Numbered from the stretch's first letter, positions 26,726 to 36,300 are shown. The stretch is DNA of 64,000 nucleotides from Methylomicrobium sp051061015 (GCA_051061015.1 JBPFEG010000088.1:124001-188000), one strand, 5' to 3'. Notes: a model not told the origin generated them from the letters alone. Numbers and translations are program-made.

Positions 26726-27277
26726 TTAGTCGGGTTTTTTATTGCCGGAAAAGCCCTTGCGAGTGCGCAAGAAGTCCATGCAAATTTCTTCCGCCTCGGC
26801 ATCGCTGCCCGCTTCGAATTGAAGAAGACAGGCTTGCGTCTCCTTCTCGATATAGCGGTACCGGTTGCCGCAAACCTCCAGGCTATAATTAGCCCAATTA
26901 GTTGTTGTGACGAATTGCTCGGCAACGCTTTGGTCTACCTTTTCTTTCTCCATTTTGATTTTTTCGTAGGGCTTTGGATTATTTAGCCGGTCCGCAGCGC
27001 TGGTTGCAATGTCAATCAAGGCCGCAATAGTGGCGACTTGATAGGAGGTGCTATACAGAATCTTCGTGACCTCTTCGTCCCCCATCCATCCGTTTTCATC
27101 GTTTTCGTGGAACGTCGCCAATGTACTCAGCGTGGTACTGAGATTTTCAGCCTCCATCTGGGCGAATTCCGTCAAACCGGCGAACCACTTAAGCTGTTTT
27201 GGCTCCATGTGGTCGGCGGCCAATTCCCAAAGATTGCTCAATGCGTTATGTGTGCTAGTTGCCCCCATGTTGCTCAT
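26726..27277 (-). CDS. Hypothetical island protein
   Basis: A 183-residue helical protein with no recognised domain. The segment YQVATIAALIDIATSAADRL (about 78-97) resembles the small paralogous proteins encoded just upstream, which carry similar alanine-rich helices. It overlaps the preceding gene's stop by four bases, as part of a coupled operon. Confidence 0.7.
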   Translation of the reverse strand: MSNMGATSTHNALSNLWELAADHMEPKQLKWFAGLTEFAQMEAENLSTTLSTLATFHENDENGWMGDEEVTKILYSTSYQVATIAALIDIATSAADRLNNPKPYEKIKMEKEKVDQSVAEQFVTTTNWANYSLEVCGNRYRYIEKETQACLLQFEAGSDAEAEEICMDFLRTRKGFSGNKKPD

Positions 27278-27555
27278 TTCGCACCGTCCTTCTCTGTCTG
27301 AGCGCTTGAGCGTGTTTCTTCGACATAGGCGTAGATCAGAGCCCCGGCGTCCCTGATTTCGAGCCGGATGGCTTGAGCCGCTATTTGAAGTGTGTCAGGA
27401 TCAAAGCTGTCTATGCTGCCCGATTCGCAAGCCACTTCCAATAAGTCAGCGATCGCTGCGGCTCGTCTCAAACTCGGAAAAACCGTGTCGGGCAGATTAA
27501 AAAATGTGCCGTCAAGACCGGTATTGAGTCGGTGTTTGAAGATATTCGGCTTCAT
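27274..27555 (-). CDS. Small hypothetical protein, DUF3077-like
   Basis: A 93-residue protein starting MKPNIFKHRLN. The ATG at 27555 overlaps the upstream gene's stop in ATGA, which decides this start over a frame open 28 codons further. The helix SLRRAAAIADLLEVACES recalls the DUF3077 pattern (residues before an A-x-x-LL helix). It appears to be a paralogue of the next gene upstream (FKHRL near the N-terminus of both). Function unknown. Confidence 0.65.
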   Translation of the reverse strand: MKPNIFKHRLNTGLDGTFFNLPDTVFPSLRRAAAIADLLEVACESGSIDSFDPDTLQIAAQAIRLEIRDAGALIYAYVEETRSSAQTEKDGAK

Positions 27556-27845
27556 TTCGAATCCTCGCGGACAGCGATGTGGTAGGCGTTCACGATCGCT
27601 TTCATATCGAGTACCAAGCGGTATACCGACTCCAGGCAATCGTGAATAATTTCATCGGACAGTTTGGCGTCTGAATGCTCAGGGCCCAGGAATTGGCCCT
27701 GAATCATTGCGATGAGGCTTGAAGCTTGATCGGCGGCATTGTCCACCGCGTCAGAGACAGTGCGGGGCGAGGCTTCATCGCCCAGGATGGATAGTCGGTG
27801 TTTAAAATCGGGTTTTAAGGTGGCAGGGTTGGTCTTGTTCTTCAT
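27552..27845 (-). CDS. Small hypothetical protein, DUF3077-like paralogue
   Basis: A 97-residue protein with FKHRLSILGDE near residue 14 and the helix DAVDNAADQASSLIAMI. The layout matches its downstream neighbour, so the two are probably an ancient duplication. It is linked to that gene by an ATGA overlap and lies three bases after the Ash-like gene. Function unknown. Confidence 0.65.
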   Translation of the reverse strand: MKNKTNPATLKPDFKHRLSILGDEASPRTVSDAVDNAADQASSLIAMIQGQFLGPEHSDAKLSDEIIHDCLESVYRLVLDMKAIVNAYHIAVREDSK

Positions 27846-27848
27846 GGC

Positions 27849-28424
27849 TCAACCCTCCATCATGCCGGTAAATTTCAGACGGTAGACGCCGGACAGTTCG
27901 GGCAGCAGGGAAGCGGCTTGCACTGAGGACAAATCGCGGCAAATCAGCGTTTTGAAGCCGTTGGCGTATTTGAACAAGTCGAAGTGGGCTTGTTTGTGGG
28001 GAAGGGTTTGGCCCTGAAATTCGGGCGCATTTTGGGCGTATTTAGCCATAGCGGTAACTCCTTGATAGAGGGATAAACCGCCGCCCTTTGGTCTCAATCG
28101 CTGGGTGGCGGACTGCATCAGGTTGAGACTACCGGCCAAGGAACCGGCCAGCCTTTTGAGGGGCTGCCCAATACAGCCCACCATAACAGAATAAAAACGG
28201 CGCAATTCGGCCGCTGTTTTTGATGGGCACAAAAAAACCACGGTTGAACGTGGCCTTTGGGGGCCTTGGTTTTCCGGGGTCTCAATCCCGACACTCGTTT
28301 TTTGCGAGTGCGAGCGAATCATAACCGCCGTGGTGATCGCTGTCAAACTTTGAACGCGCCATTTTTTCTTTCGACGGTGTATGCGGCTTGGCTTGGTAGT
28401 GTAGTCGAGAGGGCGGGCTGTCAT
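27849..28424 (-). CDS. Ash/Icd-like phage protein ORF with internal start
   Basis: The open frame of 191 codons reads like the Ash (host cell division inhibitor Icd-like) family of P4-type elements: SVGIETPENQGPQRPRS, TVVFLCPSKT, VMVGCIGQP and a later GGG motif come in the usual order. That family maps to the immunity and RNA-regulator region in P4. An internal ATG at 28049 (MAKYAQNAPEFQGQ) is preceded by AAGGAGTTACCGCT, a very good ribosome-binding site, so a 66-residue product may be the main one. A hairpin CCACG-GTTGAA-CGTGG with an A run lies at 28230-28250, inside the long frame. The longer product is therefore less certain than the shorter. Confidence 0.5.
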   Translation of the reverse strand: MTARPLDYTTKPSRIHRRKKKWRVQSLTAITTAVMIRSHSQKTSVGIETPENQGPQRPRSTVVFLCPSKTAAELRRFYSVMVGCIGQPLKRLAGSLAGSLNLMQSATQRLRPKGGGLSLYQGVTAMAKYAQNAPEFQGQTLPHKQAHFDLFKYANGFKTLICRDLSSVQAASLLPELSGVYRLKFTGMMEG

Positions 28425-28681
28425 TCCGTCTCGCCCTTGATTGCGTCAAGCATCGATCTGACTTCATTAACATCCCAGACGCGGGTTCTCTGGGTCAGCA
28501 GTTTGCCCGGAGGGTAGCGTCCTTCTTTTATGCCATTCAAAAATGATGATTTTGAAATTTGCAAAACCGCCAAGATCGACGGCAGACGACAGAAGCCTTC
28601 GTTCGGAAGCGGGGCGGGTTGGTAGGTGATTTTGTTGCGCTTCTTTGGTTTTCTCTGAGCGTTAGCAGCATTGTTTGTCAC
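28421..28681 (-). CDS. AlpA family transcriptional regulator
   Basis: An 86-residue protein of the AlpA/MerR-like excisionase type. A basic N-terminus precedes the winged-helix motif: LPSILAVLQISKSSFLNGIKEGRYPPGKLL, then the RTRVWDVNEVRSML end (the sequence is shown here in pieces; residues about 32-80). AlpA proteins switch on integrase and early genes of P4-like elements. It overlaps the Ash-like frame by four bases and is read away from the integrase. Confidence 0.88.
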   Translation of the reverse strand: MTNNAANAQRKPKKRNKITYQPAPLPNEGFCRLPSILAVLQISKSSFLNGIKEGRYPPGKLLTQRTRVWDVNEVRSMLDAIKGETE

Positions 28682-28743
28682 CGGTAAATCTCCGTTGATT
28701 AAATTCGAGGGAGAGTCTGCCGATGTAAGCGAAAATTAACCTA

Positions 28744-29253
28744 TTATTTTTCTCGCTTAATTTTCGTTTTTTTATGTTGCCTTATGATATTACGTACTTG
28801 CGTTGCTGTTAGGTTGTTTGATTTAGCAATAATGGAAGCAGCATCACGCTGCTTACCAACTTGGCAAAGCGCTTGGTAGCGATGAAGAATAATTTTGTTA
28901 CGCGCAGAGTTTTTTAATTCCCTGTCTATGGTTGAACGCTTTCCTCCGATTTTCGCATGTAATCGCCGTTCGCCATAAATAATCATTTCCTTGATAATTA
29001 TATCAGGGGCTTTTTTTATCAATATCCTTCTTAAAAGAGCCAATTTTTGGTTTAGATAACTCTCACAATCAGCTTCTGAACAAAAGCCATCAATCAGCTG
29101 ATTTTCAAAAAAATCCTTATAGTGTTCTTCCCACTCAGGCCATAAGAGGTTTTGTATTTTCGAAATGCTTTTCTTTAAAGAGGCTTGAATAGTTCTTTCA
29201 TCAAGTTCAGCTCTTGCAATTGCAAATCGACTTTTCTCTTCGTTTTTCATCAA
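28744..29253 (-). CDS. Hypothetical protein with possible C-terminal HTH
   Basis: A 169-residue basic helical protein. The C-terminus (QRDAASIIAKSNNLTATQVRNIIRQHKK) looks like a helix-turn-helix, so DNA binding is possible. The base composition is more AT-rich than the neighbours, which may mean a separate origin. It lies between AlpA and the integrase with a structured leader upstream. The family is not recognised. Confidence 0.7.
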   Translation of the reverse strand: MMKNEEKSRFAIARAELDERTIQASLKKSISKIQNLLWPEWEEHYKDFFENQLIDGFCSEADCESYLNQKLALLRRILIKKAPDIIIKEMIIYGERRLHAKIGGKRSTIDRELKNSARNKIILHRYQALCQVGKQRDAASIIAKSNNLTATQVRNIIRQHKKTKIKREK

Positions 29254-29283
29254 CGCCCCTCAGCGTCGGCCCCTCCAGAGGAT

Positions 29284-29340
29284 CACCAAGCCAACCGGGG
29301 AAGGGATTCCGGCTTTCGCCCCGTCGGGCTAGGCTTGGCT
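29284..29340. promoter_or_regulatory. Nested hairpin in the leader of the 28744-29253 gene
   Basis: CCAAGCC (29286-29292) pairs with GGCTTGG (29332-29338), and inside it CGGGG (29296-29300) pairs with CCCCG (29319-29323). The GC-rich nested structure lies 31 bases before the ATG on the minus strand. It could be a regulatory leader or a small structured RNA. The remaining bases of the gap up to 29704 hold repeat copy 3 and nothing else I can name. Confidence 0.4.
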
Positions 29341-29425
29341 GAGTAGTATTCTACTGCTGGAGTTTGTGGTTTTGCTATGGGGATAGCTTAATTACTTGGC
29401 TCATTTGTTCTTTATTCAGGTCTCC

Positions 29426-29568
29426 GCCCCAAAAAAATAATAAAAATGCCCCATTTGCCCCAAGAGTGCCCCACGAATGCCCCAAACGCATTTCCTCTGA
29501 AAGCCGCGCCATACAAGACTTATATCTATTTCGCCCCAAAAGCCCCAAGAAATAAATAATATATATAC
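29426..29568 (-). repeat. GGGGC-rich island repeat, copy 3 (inverted)
   Basis: The reverse complement of this segment follows copies 1 and 2: it keeps GCCCCAAAAAA, TGCCCCACGAATGCCCCAAA, CGCATTTCCTCTGAAAGCCG and GCCCCAAAAGCCCCAAGA, with an insertion and an AT-rich end. It lies between the small gene and the integrase. Confidence 0.65.
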
Positions 29569-29704
29569 CCCTTAAATAGTTTTTGGGCTGGCTTGCAGTC
29601 TTAAAAAGAACCCCGGCCAAAATAAGCCAAGGCAAAACCACCCCGCTAACCGGCGTAGTTTTTTATCGGGTGCGGGGGATAAAGAGAGAGCTTATCTTTT
29701 TAGG

Positions 29705-30919
29705 CTAGCCCGATTTCTTGAACGGGATAATGTCCGCCCCGTTCTTCAAACTGTCCAGGTAATCGGCCCAGGCCTGCATCATCAAGCGGCGTTCCGGTAA
29801 ATGCTGCGCCCGATTGTAGGCGGCTTTGATCCGGTTCCGCTCGGCGTGGGATAGCTGGCGCTCGATCATGTCGGAATGAAATCCCTGCTCATGCAAGAGA
29901 GTGCTGGCGGTAGTCCGGAAACCGTGCGCGGTGTGCTGTCCTTGGTAGCCCATGCGCCGTATGGCCGCACCGATGGACTCTCTGCAGATATGCGGCTCAT
30001 CTCGGGTTCTTACTTGATTACTGGCGAAAACATAACAGCTCGATCCGGTCAGCGGGTAAATGTTTTGTAACAAGGCGACCGCTTGCCGGCTCAAGGGGAC
30101 AATGTGCGCGTCCTTCATTTTCATCTTGTCGGCGGCGATCCGCCATTCGGCCGCGTCAAGGTCGAACTCCGACCACTCCGCCGCGACCAGATTGGCGGGC
30201 CGGGCAAAAATCAGCGGTTGCAGCTGCAGTGCCGTCCTTAAAACGAAATTGCCTTGATAAGCATCAATGTCCCGCAATAATTGCCCAAATTCTTTAGGCT
30301 CGATAATCGCCGCGAAATGACCGCGTACAGGGGAAGGCAACGCGCCGCGTAAATCGGCGGTAACATCCCGCTCGGCTCGACCGGTGGCGATACCGAAGCG
30401 CATCGCCTGGCCGATGAACTGTTTCGTCCGGGCGGCCGTCTCCAGGGCGCCCCTGTCCACGATCCGCCGCAAGGTCGCCAGGACTTCAACCGCCGACAAA
30501 TCCTTCAGCGGCCGGTCTCCGAGCCACGGGTAAACGTCCCGCTCGAAACATTGCTCAATGTGCTCCCGGTGGCTTTCGCTCCAGCGGTTTTTATTGGCTT
30601 CGATAAACTCTCTCGCCACGGCCGAAAACGTGTTTTCCGCGCTGCCGGCCTTTTCGATCTTGCGCATCAAGCCGGGATCGTTGCCTTTAGCGATCTGTTC
30701 CCGCGCCTGGTCGCGTTTGGTCCGGGCGTCTTTTAAGGTAGTGTCGGGATAGACGCCCAGGGCAAGGGTTTTTCGTTTGCCGTTGAATCGGTAATCCAGG
30801 CGGAAATATTTCGAGCCGTTTTGATGGACCAGCAGGTACATCCCTTTTTCGTCGGGGATCTTGAAAGCCTTGTCCGGCAAGGGTTTGGCGTTTCGGATGG
30901 CGGTATCTGAGAGCGGCAT
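29705..30919 (-). CDS. Tyrosine integrase, DUF4102 (P4-like) family
   Basis: A 404-residue site-specific recombinase. The N-terminal arm-binding domain is of the DUF4102 type (MPLSDTAIRNAKPLPDKAFK). The catalytic residues are present: box I arginine in FARPANLVAAEW, HGFR (the H-x-x-R box), LSHAE (box II histidine) and the nucleophile in AAYNR. It is divergent to nothing on its 5' side except arm-type repeats and tRNA-Ser(CGA), which lies 160 bases upstream and is the probable attachment site. The enzyme integrates and excises the island, with AlpA as the probable excision and expression control. Confidence 0.93.
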   Translation of the reverse strand: MPLSDTAIRNAKPLPDKAFKIPDEKGMYLLVHQNGSKYFRLDYRFNGKRKTLALGVYPDTTLKDARTKRDQAREQIAKGNDPGLMRKIEKAGSAENTFSAVAREFIEANKNRWSESHREHIEQCFERDVYPWLGDRPLKDLSAVEVLATLRRIVDRGALETAARTKQFIGQAMRFGIATGRAERDVTADLRGALPSPVRGHFAAIIEPKEFGQLLRDIDAYQGNFVLRTALQLQPLIFARPANLVAAEWSEFDLDAAEWRIAADKMKMKDAHIVPLSRQAVALLQNIYPLTGSSCYVFASNQVRTRDEPHICRESIGAAIRRMGYQGQHTAHGFRTTASTLLHEQGFHSDMIERQLSHAERNRIKAAYNRAQHLPERRLMMQAWADYLDSLKNGADIIPFKKSG

Positions 30920-30945
30920 GACGGTACAAGCTCCGGCAAAGTTAG

Positions 30946-30981
30946 ATATACCGTCATTTATACCGTCCAGTTTGACGGTAT
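30946..30981. repeat. Integrase arm-type repeats, right end
   Basis: Two direct ATACCGTC octamers (30948-30955 and 30960-30967) separated by ATTT, followed after six bases by the inverted copy GACGGTAT (30974-30981). The first 22 bases are identical to 14745-14766. This is the integrase-side end of the island. Confidence 0.7.
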
Positions 30982-31014
30982 GTCAATAAACTTCGTTGGG
31001 CTTCGTTGGACAAT

Positions 31015-31050
31015 AAAAAACCCGCGAAGCCAGTAAACCTGCGGGTTTTT
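31015..31050. terminator. Rho-independent terminator next to tRNA-Ser
   Basis: AAAAAACCCGC and GCGGGTTTTT frame a 15-base loop. For the minus-strand tRNA-Ser it lies 32 bases beyond the 3' end. It belongs to the island end, and a diverged copy exists at 14605-14639. Confidence 0.7.
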
Positions 31051-31080
31051 GTGTGTCTTTGTGTCTCGTTGGATGCTCAG

Positions 31081-31171
<91 letters not shown>

Positions 31172-31456
31172 TGCGTGTGGCTAATTATAACACCAAAAGC
31201 AGCGCATCCATAGCGTACACGCTGCCAACTATGCCAGGCGATACCCCTGGAACGATGTATTCTCCTGCCTGTTCCAGAGTTAAAAAAGCCAACCTGATCA
31301 GGTAAACTGGCCTCCGACCGGGCGAGGACCTATAATTTCTCCAACCGGACTGATTCTCTCCTCATGTTCGGCTCGACGCGGGGAATTATCAAGTAATTCA
31401 TTCCTCTCAGCCCCTCCGGCAATATCCGAAATGGTAACAATCGAAATAACGAAGCG

Positions 31457-32140
31457 ATGATCAAACTCCCTAACTGGCCCGTGCTTAGCGTCCTGGCCCT
31501 GGTTGCCGGGGCAACGGCCGCGCTGACTATCTTTATCAAGGTGGCCGAAGAAGTGGTCGAGGGGGATACTCACAAAATCGACCGGGGGATCATCCTGTGG
31601 CTGCGCGATAATGGCAATCCTAACGATCCTCTCGGACCGGTCTGGCTGGAGGACTCCGCCCGCGACATTACCGCGCTGGGCAGCCCTGCGGTTTTGGGGC
31701 TGGTCGTACTGATCACCTCGCTCTTTTTGCTTCTGGCAGGTAAACGCCGGCTATCGGTGTTCATGGTGGCGGCTGCCGGAGGCGGGACATTGGCGGTGAC
31801 CCTGTTGAAGGAAGCTTTCGCCCGCCCTCGCCCCGACTTGACGCCGGAAGGCCTGTTTGTCTACACGGCCAGCTTTCCGAGCGGACATGCGATGGTTTCG
31901 GCGGTGGTCTACTTGACCTTGGGAGCCCTGATTGCGCGCCTGGCTCCCAGACGCCTGCTCAAGCTTTATATCATGGCCGTTGCTCTCGTTCTGACCGGAC
32001 TGGTGGGATTCAGCAGAGTCTATCTCGGCGCCCATTGGCCCAGCGACGTGCTGGCGGGCTGGGCCATCGGCGCGGCCTGGGCGCTGGGCGGCGGCGCCCT
32101 GGCTCAAATCATGCATTTGGACAGGGAAAGCAGGGAATGA
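31457..32140 (+). CDS. PAP2 family lipid phosphatase
   Basis: A 227-residue membrane phosphatase. The three PAP2 motifs are present: KEAFARPRP, then FPSGHAM (PSGH) and SRVYLGAHWPSDVLAG (the catalytic histidine block). About six transmembrane segments surround them. It probably dephosphorylates undecaprenyl pyrophosphate, phosphatidate or a similar lipid at the periplasmic face. It is coupled by an ATGA overlap to a diacylglycerol kinase gene, so the two may act in a lipid phosphorylation cycle. Confidence 0.92.
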   Translation: MIKLPNWPVLSVLALVAGATAALTIFIKVAEEVVEGDTHKIDRGIILWLRDNGNPNDPLGPVWLEDSARDITALGSPAVLGLVVLITSLFLLLAGKRRLSVFMVAAAGGGTLAVTLLKEAFARPRPDLTPEGLFVYTASFPSGHAMVSAVVYLTLGALIARLAPRRLLKLYIMAVALVLTGLVGFSRVYLGAHWPSDVLAGWAIGAAWALGGGALAQIMHLDRESRE

Positions 32141-32481
32141 AAGGACAATCCTTTTTAAGGCGCCTGACATTCGCGCTGCAGGGACTGCGCTGCGCCTTTC
32201 GCCGCGAACGCAGCCTTCGCTTCCATTTTCTGGCGGCTTTCGCTGTCGTGATGGTGCTAGTGATCACTCAGGCGGCGGCTTTATGGTGGGCCATCGGTGC
32301 CCTGACAATAGGCCTGGTCGTCATGGCGGAGTTGTTCAATGCGGCGCTGGAAACGCTGGCCGACCGTCTGCACCCGCAGCAGCATCCCGAGATCGGAGCA
32401 GCCAAGGACATCGCCGCCGGCGCGGTGCTCATCGCCTCGCTAGCCGCCCTTTGCGTAGCGTTGGCTTTTGTTCTGCGTTAA
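32137..32481 (+). CDS. dgkA: Diacylglycerol kinase family protein
   Basis: A 114-residue membrane kinase of the DgkA/undecaprenol kinase fold, with three hydrophobic helices. The signature ELFNAALETLADRL and the later GAAKDIAAGAVL correspond to the family's (E)xxNTAIE and AKDxxSAAV motifs. The frame is open further upstream, but the ATG at 32137 overlaps the PAP2 stop and matches the family's length. Substrate (diacylglycerol or undecaprenol) cannot be told from sequence alone. It probably recycles lipid products with its PAP2 neighbour. Confidence 0.88.
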   Translation: MKGQSFLRRLTFALQGLRCAFRRERSLRFHFLAAFAVVMVLVITQAAALWWAIGALTIGLVVMAELFNAALETLADRLHPQQHPEIGAAKDIAAGAVLIASLAALCVALAFVLR

Positions 32482-32522
32482 AAAATTTCTGCCCGTACTT
32501 GCTCGAATGCGTCACTGAACCT

Positions 32523-33083
32523 TCAAAACCGAAATCCATAACGGACTCCGACATTGTCCATCCCTTCATTGGGACTCGCCAGGCCGGCATTGGAGATATG
32601 ATCGACTATCACCGCCAGACTATGATGCTGATCGAATTGATAGCCCAGACTTCCGGAAAGCCGGAATAAAACCCGGGACCCCAGCGACTTGCGATCGTCA
32701 TAATAAGAATTCAGTTTTCCATCGTGGACCGCCCCGCCGAAGGACCCTTCGACGAAAACCCCGATATCGAAATGGTAGTCCCAGGTCAGCCCGAAATATC
32801 CCTGATCGGTATCGCCCTCGCTGTTGACCGAGCCGCCCAAGTGAAAACGCGGATTGCCGATCCACCCCAGAAATTCGTAGGACGGCAGATTGAACAGAAT
32901 TTCGCCGTTGACATCGACGCCCTCCTCCTTCCGGCTGGAAGAGAAAATGTGAACATCATAGGCAAGAAGACCGAACTTGACCTCCGAAACGACATGCTGT
33001 TCGGCGGAACACAGCCCGGAACAGAAAAGGGTGATGAAGCCCAGGTAAACCCGGAAAAACCGGTTGTTTATACTGTTGAACAT
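32523..33083 (-). CDS. pagL: Lipid A 3-O-deacylase (PagL-like)
   Basis: A 186-residue outer-membrane beta-barrel protein with a signal peptide (residues 1-27, ending CSA/EQ). The C-terminus carries the PagL signature DHISNAGLASPNEGMDN, holding the catalytic His and Ser, and ends in a barrel-sealing aromatic (YGFRF). PagL removes a 3-O acyl chain from lipid A. It lies tail to tail with dgkA. The length is typical for the family. Confidence 0.9.
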   Translation of the reverse strand: MFNSINNRFFRVYLGFITLFCSGLCSAEQHVVSEVKFGLLAYDVHIFSSSRKEEGVDVNGEILFNLPSYEFLGWIGNPRFHLGGSVNSEGDTDQGYFGLTWDYHFDIGVFVEGSFGGAVHDGKLNSYYDDRKSLGSRVLFRLSGSLGYQFDQHHSLAVIVDHISNAGLASPNEGMDNVGVRYGFRF

Positions 33084-33307
33084 ATTTCCTCCTCAGATTA
33101 GGCGGACGCAGGAATCAGGTCGGCGCATCCCCGAACCTGACTTGACGCGCATCAGGACGGCCTCACTACCGGAGCAAAAGAAAGCCTCCATGGATGACGG
33201 CAGCAGCGGCGCGTCTATCGCGAAAGCTCCCCAAAGGATGTGCCGAGTGCGCTTCGTCCCTCAGCCGCATCCTACAAGGGTCTGCCTTATTTTCCAAGCC
33301 TATCTGC

Positions 33308-36300
33308 CTAGCGGTCTAGATTCAGTTGCAACAGGCGTTGCAGAATTTCCGTGTCGCTCATATCCGGCGTATAGTCGTTCCAGCCATAGACCGCGGCCAC
33401 GGCTTTATCCAGGGCCTGATGGGCATTCACCAGCCAGGCCGGTTGGGCATTGTACAGATTGGTCAGGGTGCGCTTTTTCAGTTCGGCTTCATGGCCGGGC
33501 CTTGCGACCGGGCGTTTCGGGAAACCGGCCTGTGCTTCCTCCGGCGTGATCACCCAGTCGACCCACTCCGGCGGATTCAGCCAGTTCTCTCGCAGCCGGT
33601 TCAGCCTGAAAGCAGCCTCGGCGATGGACAGGGCTGCGGGACGCTGGGCCGGATCAGCGATGCCGGCCGGAACGGGAGAGCCGAACGGATTGGCTGCTAC
33701 GCTGTCGCCGTTCGCGTAGCTCAGCGGACTCTGTCCCTCTGCCTCGCTTTTCGGCGCGGTGTCGGCGGGCGAGAGTCCATCGGGGAATGGGAAGGTTTCG
33801 AAACAGGATTTAGCATTGTAGGTGGGATCATTCCCAACGCCATGCCAAGAGCATGTGCCTAAAGACCATATCTCATGCAGACGCGAATGCAGAATGCCGA
33901 AGGTGGTGTCGTCTGAACGCGCAATGATATTCAATCGGGTATCAGGCAAAACACCGGCATTAAGCCAGACAAATAGGCGATGCTTTGCGACACGCGGAGT
34001 AACTATAAAGCGTGATAAACCCGCAAGTCCTGCTCGCATTGAAACGCGAGCTTCTTCATGTATCCACCAGTTACGCCTTGTCCGCTCACGCCTAACTTTT
34101 TCACGTTCTGGCTTAACGTGCTCATGCAGGTAATGGAAAGGTATTTCATATAAACTTGCATCGGCTTCGCTCATTGTCGTGCCGAAGTCGATGATCCAGG
34201 TATCGGAAGAACGTCGCGTAATATCCATCCCGTTAGCCCAAGGCTTGACGACCTCACAGTTCGGCCTGTTGTGGGGATTGGGCAGTTTTAGCCATTGCCG
34301 AGCCTGTTCACCGGGAATATCGAAATCCCCATATTTTTTGGTTCCCTCAAAACTCACACCAGCATTTTCCTGAAGAGGCTTAGCTTTGGTCAAATCCAGA
34401 CTTACTTCGCCATCGCCTGCGGTCAAATCAGCGTGAATCAATTTTACCGGCTGACCGGCCAGAAAACAGGCCGGACTTGGCGCTAGCCGTAACTTGACCT
34501 CGACATCCGTGCCGTCGTCCATGTACTGGCGGATGACGCTCCCGTTCTCCAGGCCAGCCGGATTCAGCGGATGGCCGAAGCAGACCAGCGATACCCTGAC
34601 CGCCGTGCCCGCATCGAACCAGTCTTCGTCCGGCCAGGCCTCGAAAATCGGCATCGACGCGCAGATGTTTTCCAATACCACGCGATTGGATCCGCCGCGT
34701 ATCGAGTTGGTCGCGACCAGCCCCGCCGCCCGTGTCCTGCCGCTTTGAATCTGCTGCCGCGCCTTGTCGAACCAGTAACAGACCAGGTCCGCGCCGCCCG
34801 GCACGCGCGCCTTCGGAAAGGCGCGGGCCAGCGCGTCAAAGTACGCGTCCCCGAGTTCGCCGCGCTTTTTACTGCCGCCCAGAAACGGCGGATTGCCGAG
34901 GATCACGTCCGCCTCCGGCCATTCGGCTTCGCTGCCGTCGGCGTTCAGCAGCGCATCGCGGTGCGCGATCCCGTCCAGACTGCTCAGGATCGGATTCTTG
35001 TTGATCGGCCTGCCGTTGCGCTGGCACCACTGGATGTCGCCGATCCAGACCGTTACCCGCGCCAGTTCTGCCGCGTATTCGTTGGTTTCGAAACCGAACA
35101 CGTTGTCGGTGCCGGTCTCGATCGTCAACTGCTTGCCAAAACCCAGCGCCTCGGCGTCCAGCTGCGCGATATGCTCCAGGTCCTTCAATGTATGCAGCGC
35201 CAGATAGAGGAAATTGCCGGAGCCGCAGGCCGCGTCCAGCACGCGGAAGTTACGCAGGCGTTCCAGATAGCCGTAATACAGATTCTGGGCGTCAATATAG
35301 GTTTTGCTTTTTTTGGTTTTCCCGGATTTCGTCAGCAGCTTACCAATTTCCGCTTTAGCGACCTGCCATTCGGCGCGCAAAGGCCGGGTAATCAGCGGCT
35401 CGATCAGCTTGTTGATCGTCGCGACATCGGTGTAATGCGCGCCCAATTGCGCTCGGCAGTTCGGGTCCAGGCCGCGCTCGAACAAGGTGCCGAAAATGGT
35501 CGGGTCGATCGCGCGCCAGTCCAGATCGGCGGCGGCATGGTAGAGAATCGAAACATCCTCGCCGGTCAGCGGCGGCACCGCAATCGTCTTGAACAGGCCG
35601 CCGTTGAACCAGGCGATATCGTCGTTGCCGTATTGCCCGCCCTTTTTCTGCATCGCGGAGAACAGTCTGCCGATCCGGTCGGCGGCCTTCGCCGGATCGG
35701 CTTGCGCGGCTTTCAGCAGCGCGGTAAATATCTGGCCGTCTTCGGTCGGGCTGGCATGGATCAGCCCCTCGTCCTCGGCAAACATGCAGAAGATGCACTG
35801 GGTCAAAAAATGCGCCGCCTGCTGCGGATCGGCTCCGCGTTCGCGCATCGCCTTCGCCAGCTTCGCAAACTGGCCGGCGGCTTCGGCGGTGATCGCGGCG
35901 TTCGACTTGAGCGGCTTGAGCTTGTCGGGTTCGGTAAACACCCATCGCAGAATTTGCTGATTGACGGGATCGCCGATTTCATTCAGCAAGATCGTGCGCG
36001 GCTCGTCCGGATAGCCGCGAAACGCGGTATGGATCTCGATGCGCTCCCGGTCGCAAACGACCAGCAGCGGCGGATTGCCCAAGTTGCCGGAATATTCGCG
36101 CAGTTGCGCCAGGGCCGCTTTCAGGTCGCGGCCGGGCTTTTTGTTTTCCCATCCGAAACAGTCGCGCTTCCAGACATCGGCCCAGCCCTGCCCGCCGCCG
36201 TCCTTGACCGCCCCTTTTTCATAACAAAAATCCTCCGAGCGGCGCGGCTTGTCGATTTGCAGCAGGTCGCACAAATCTTCGATGTACGACTGCGCGCCGG

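Noticed and set aside
29364..29555. Plus-strand frame of 63 codons
   Set aside because: It is a translation of repeat copy 3.
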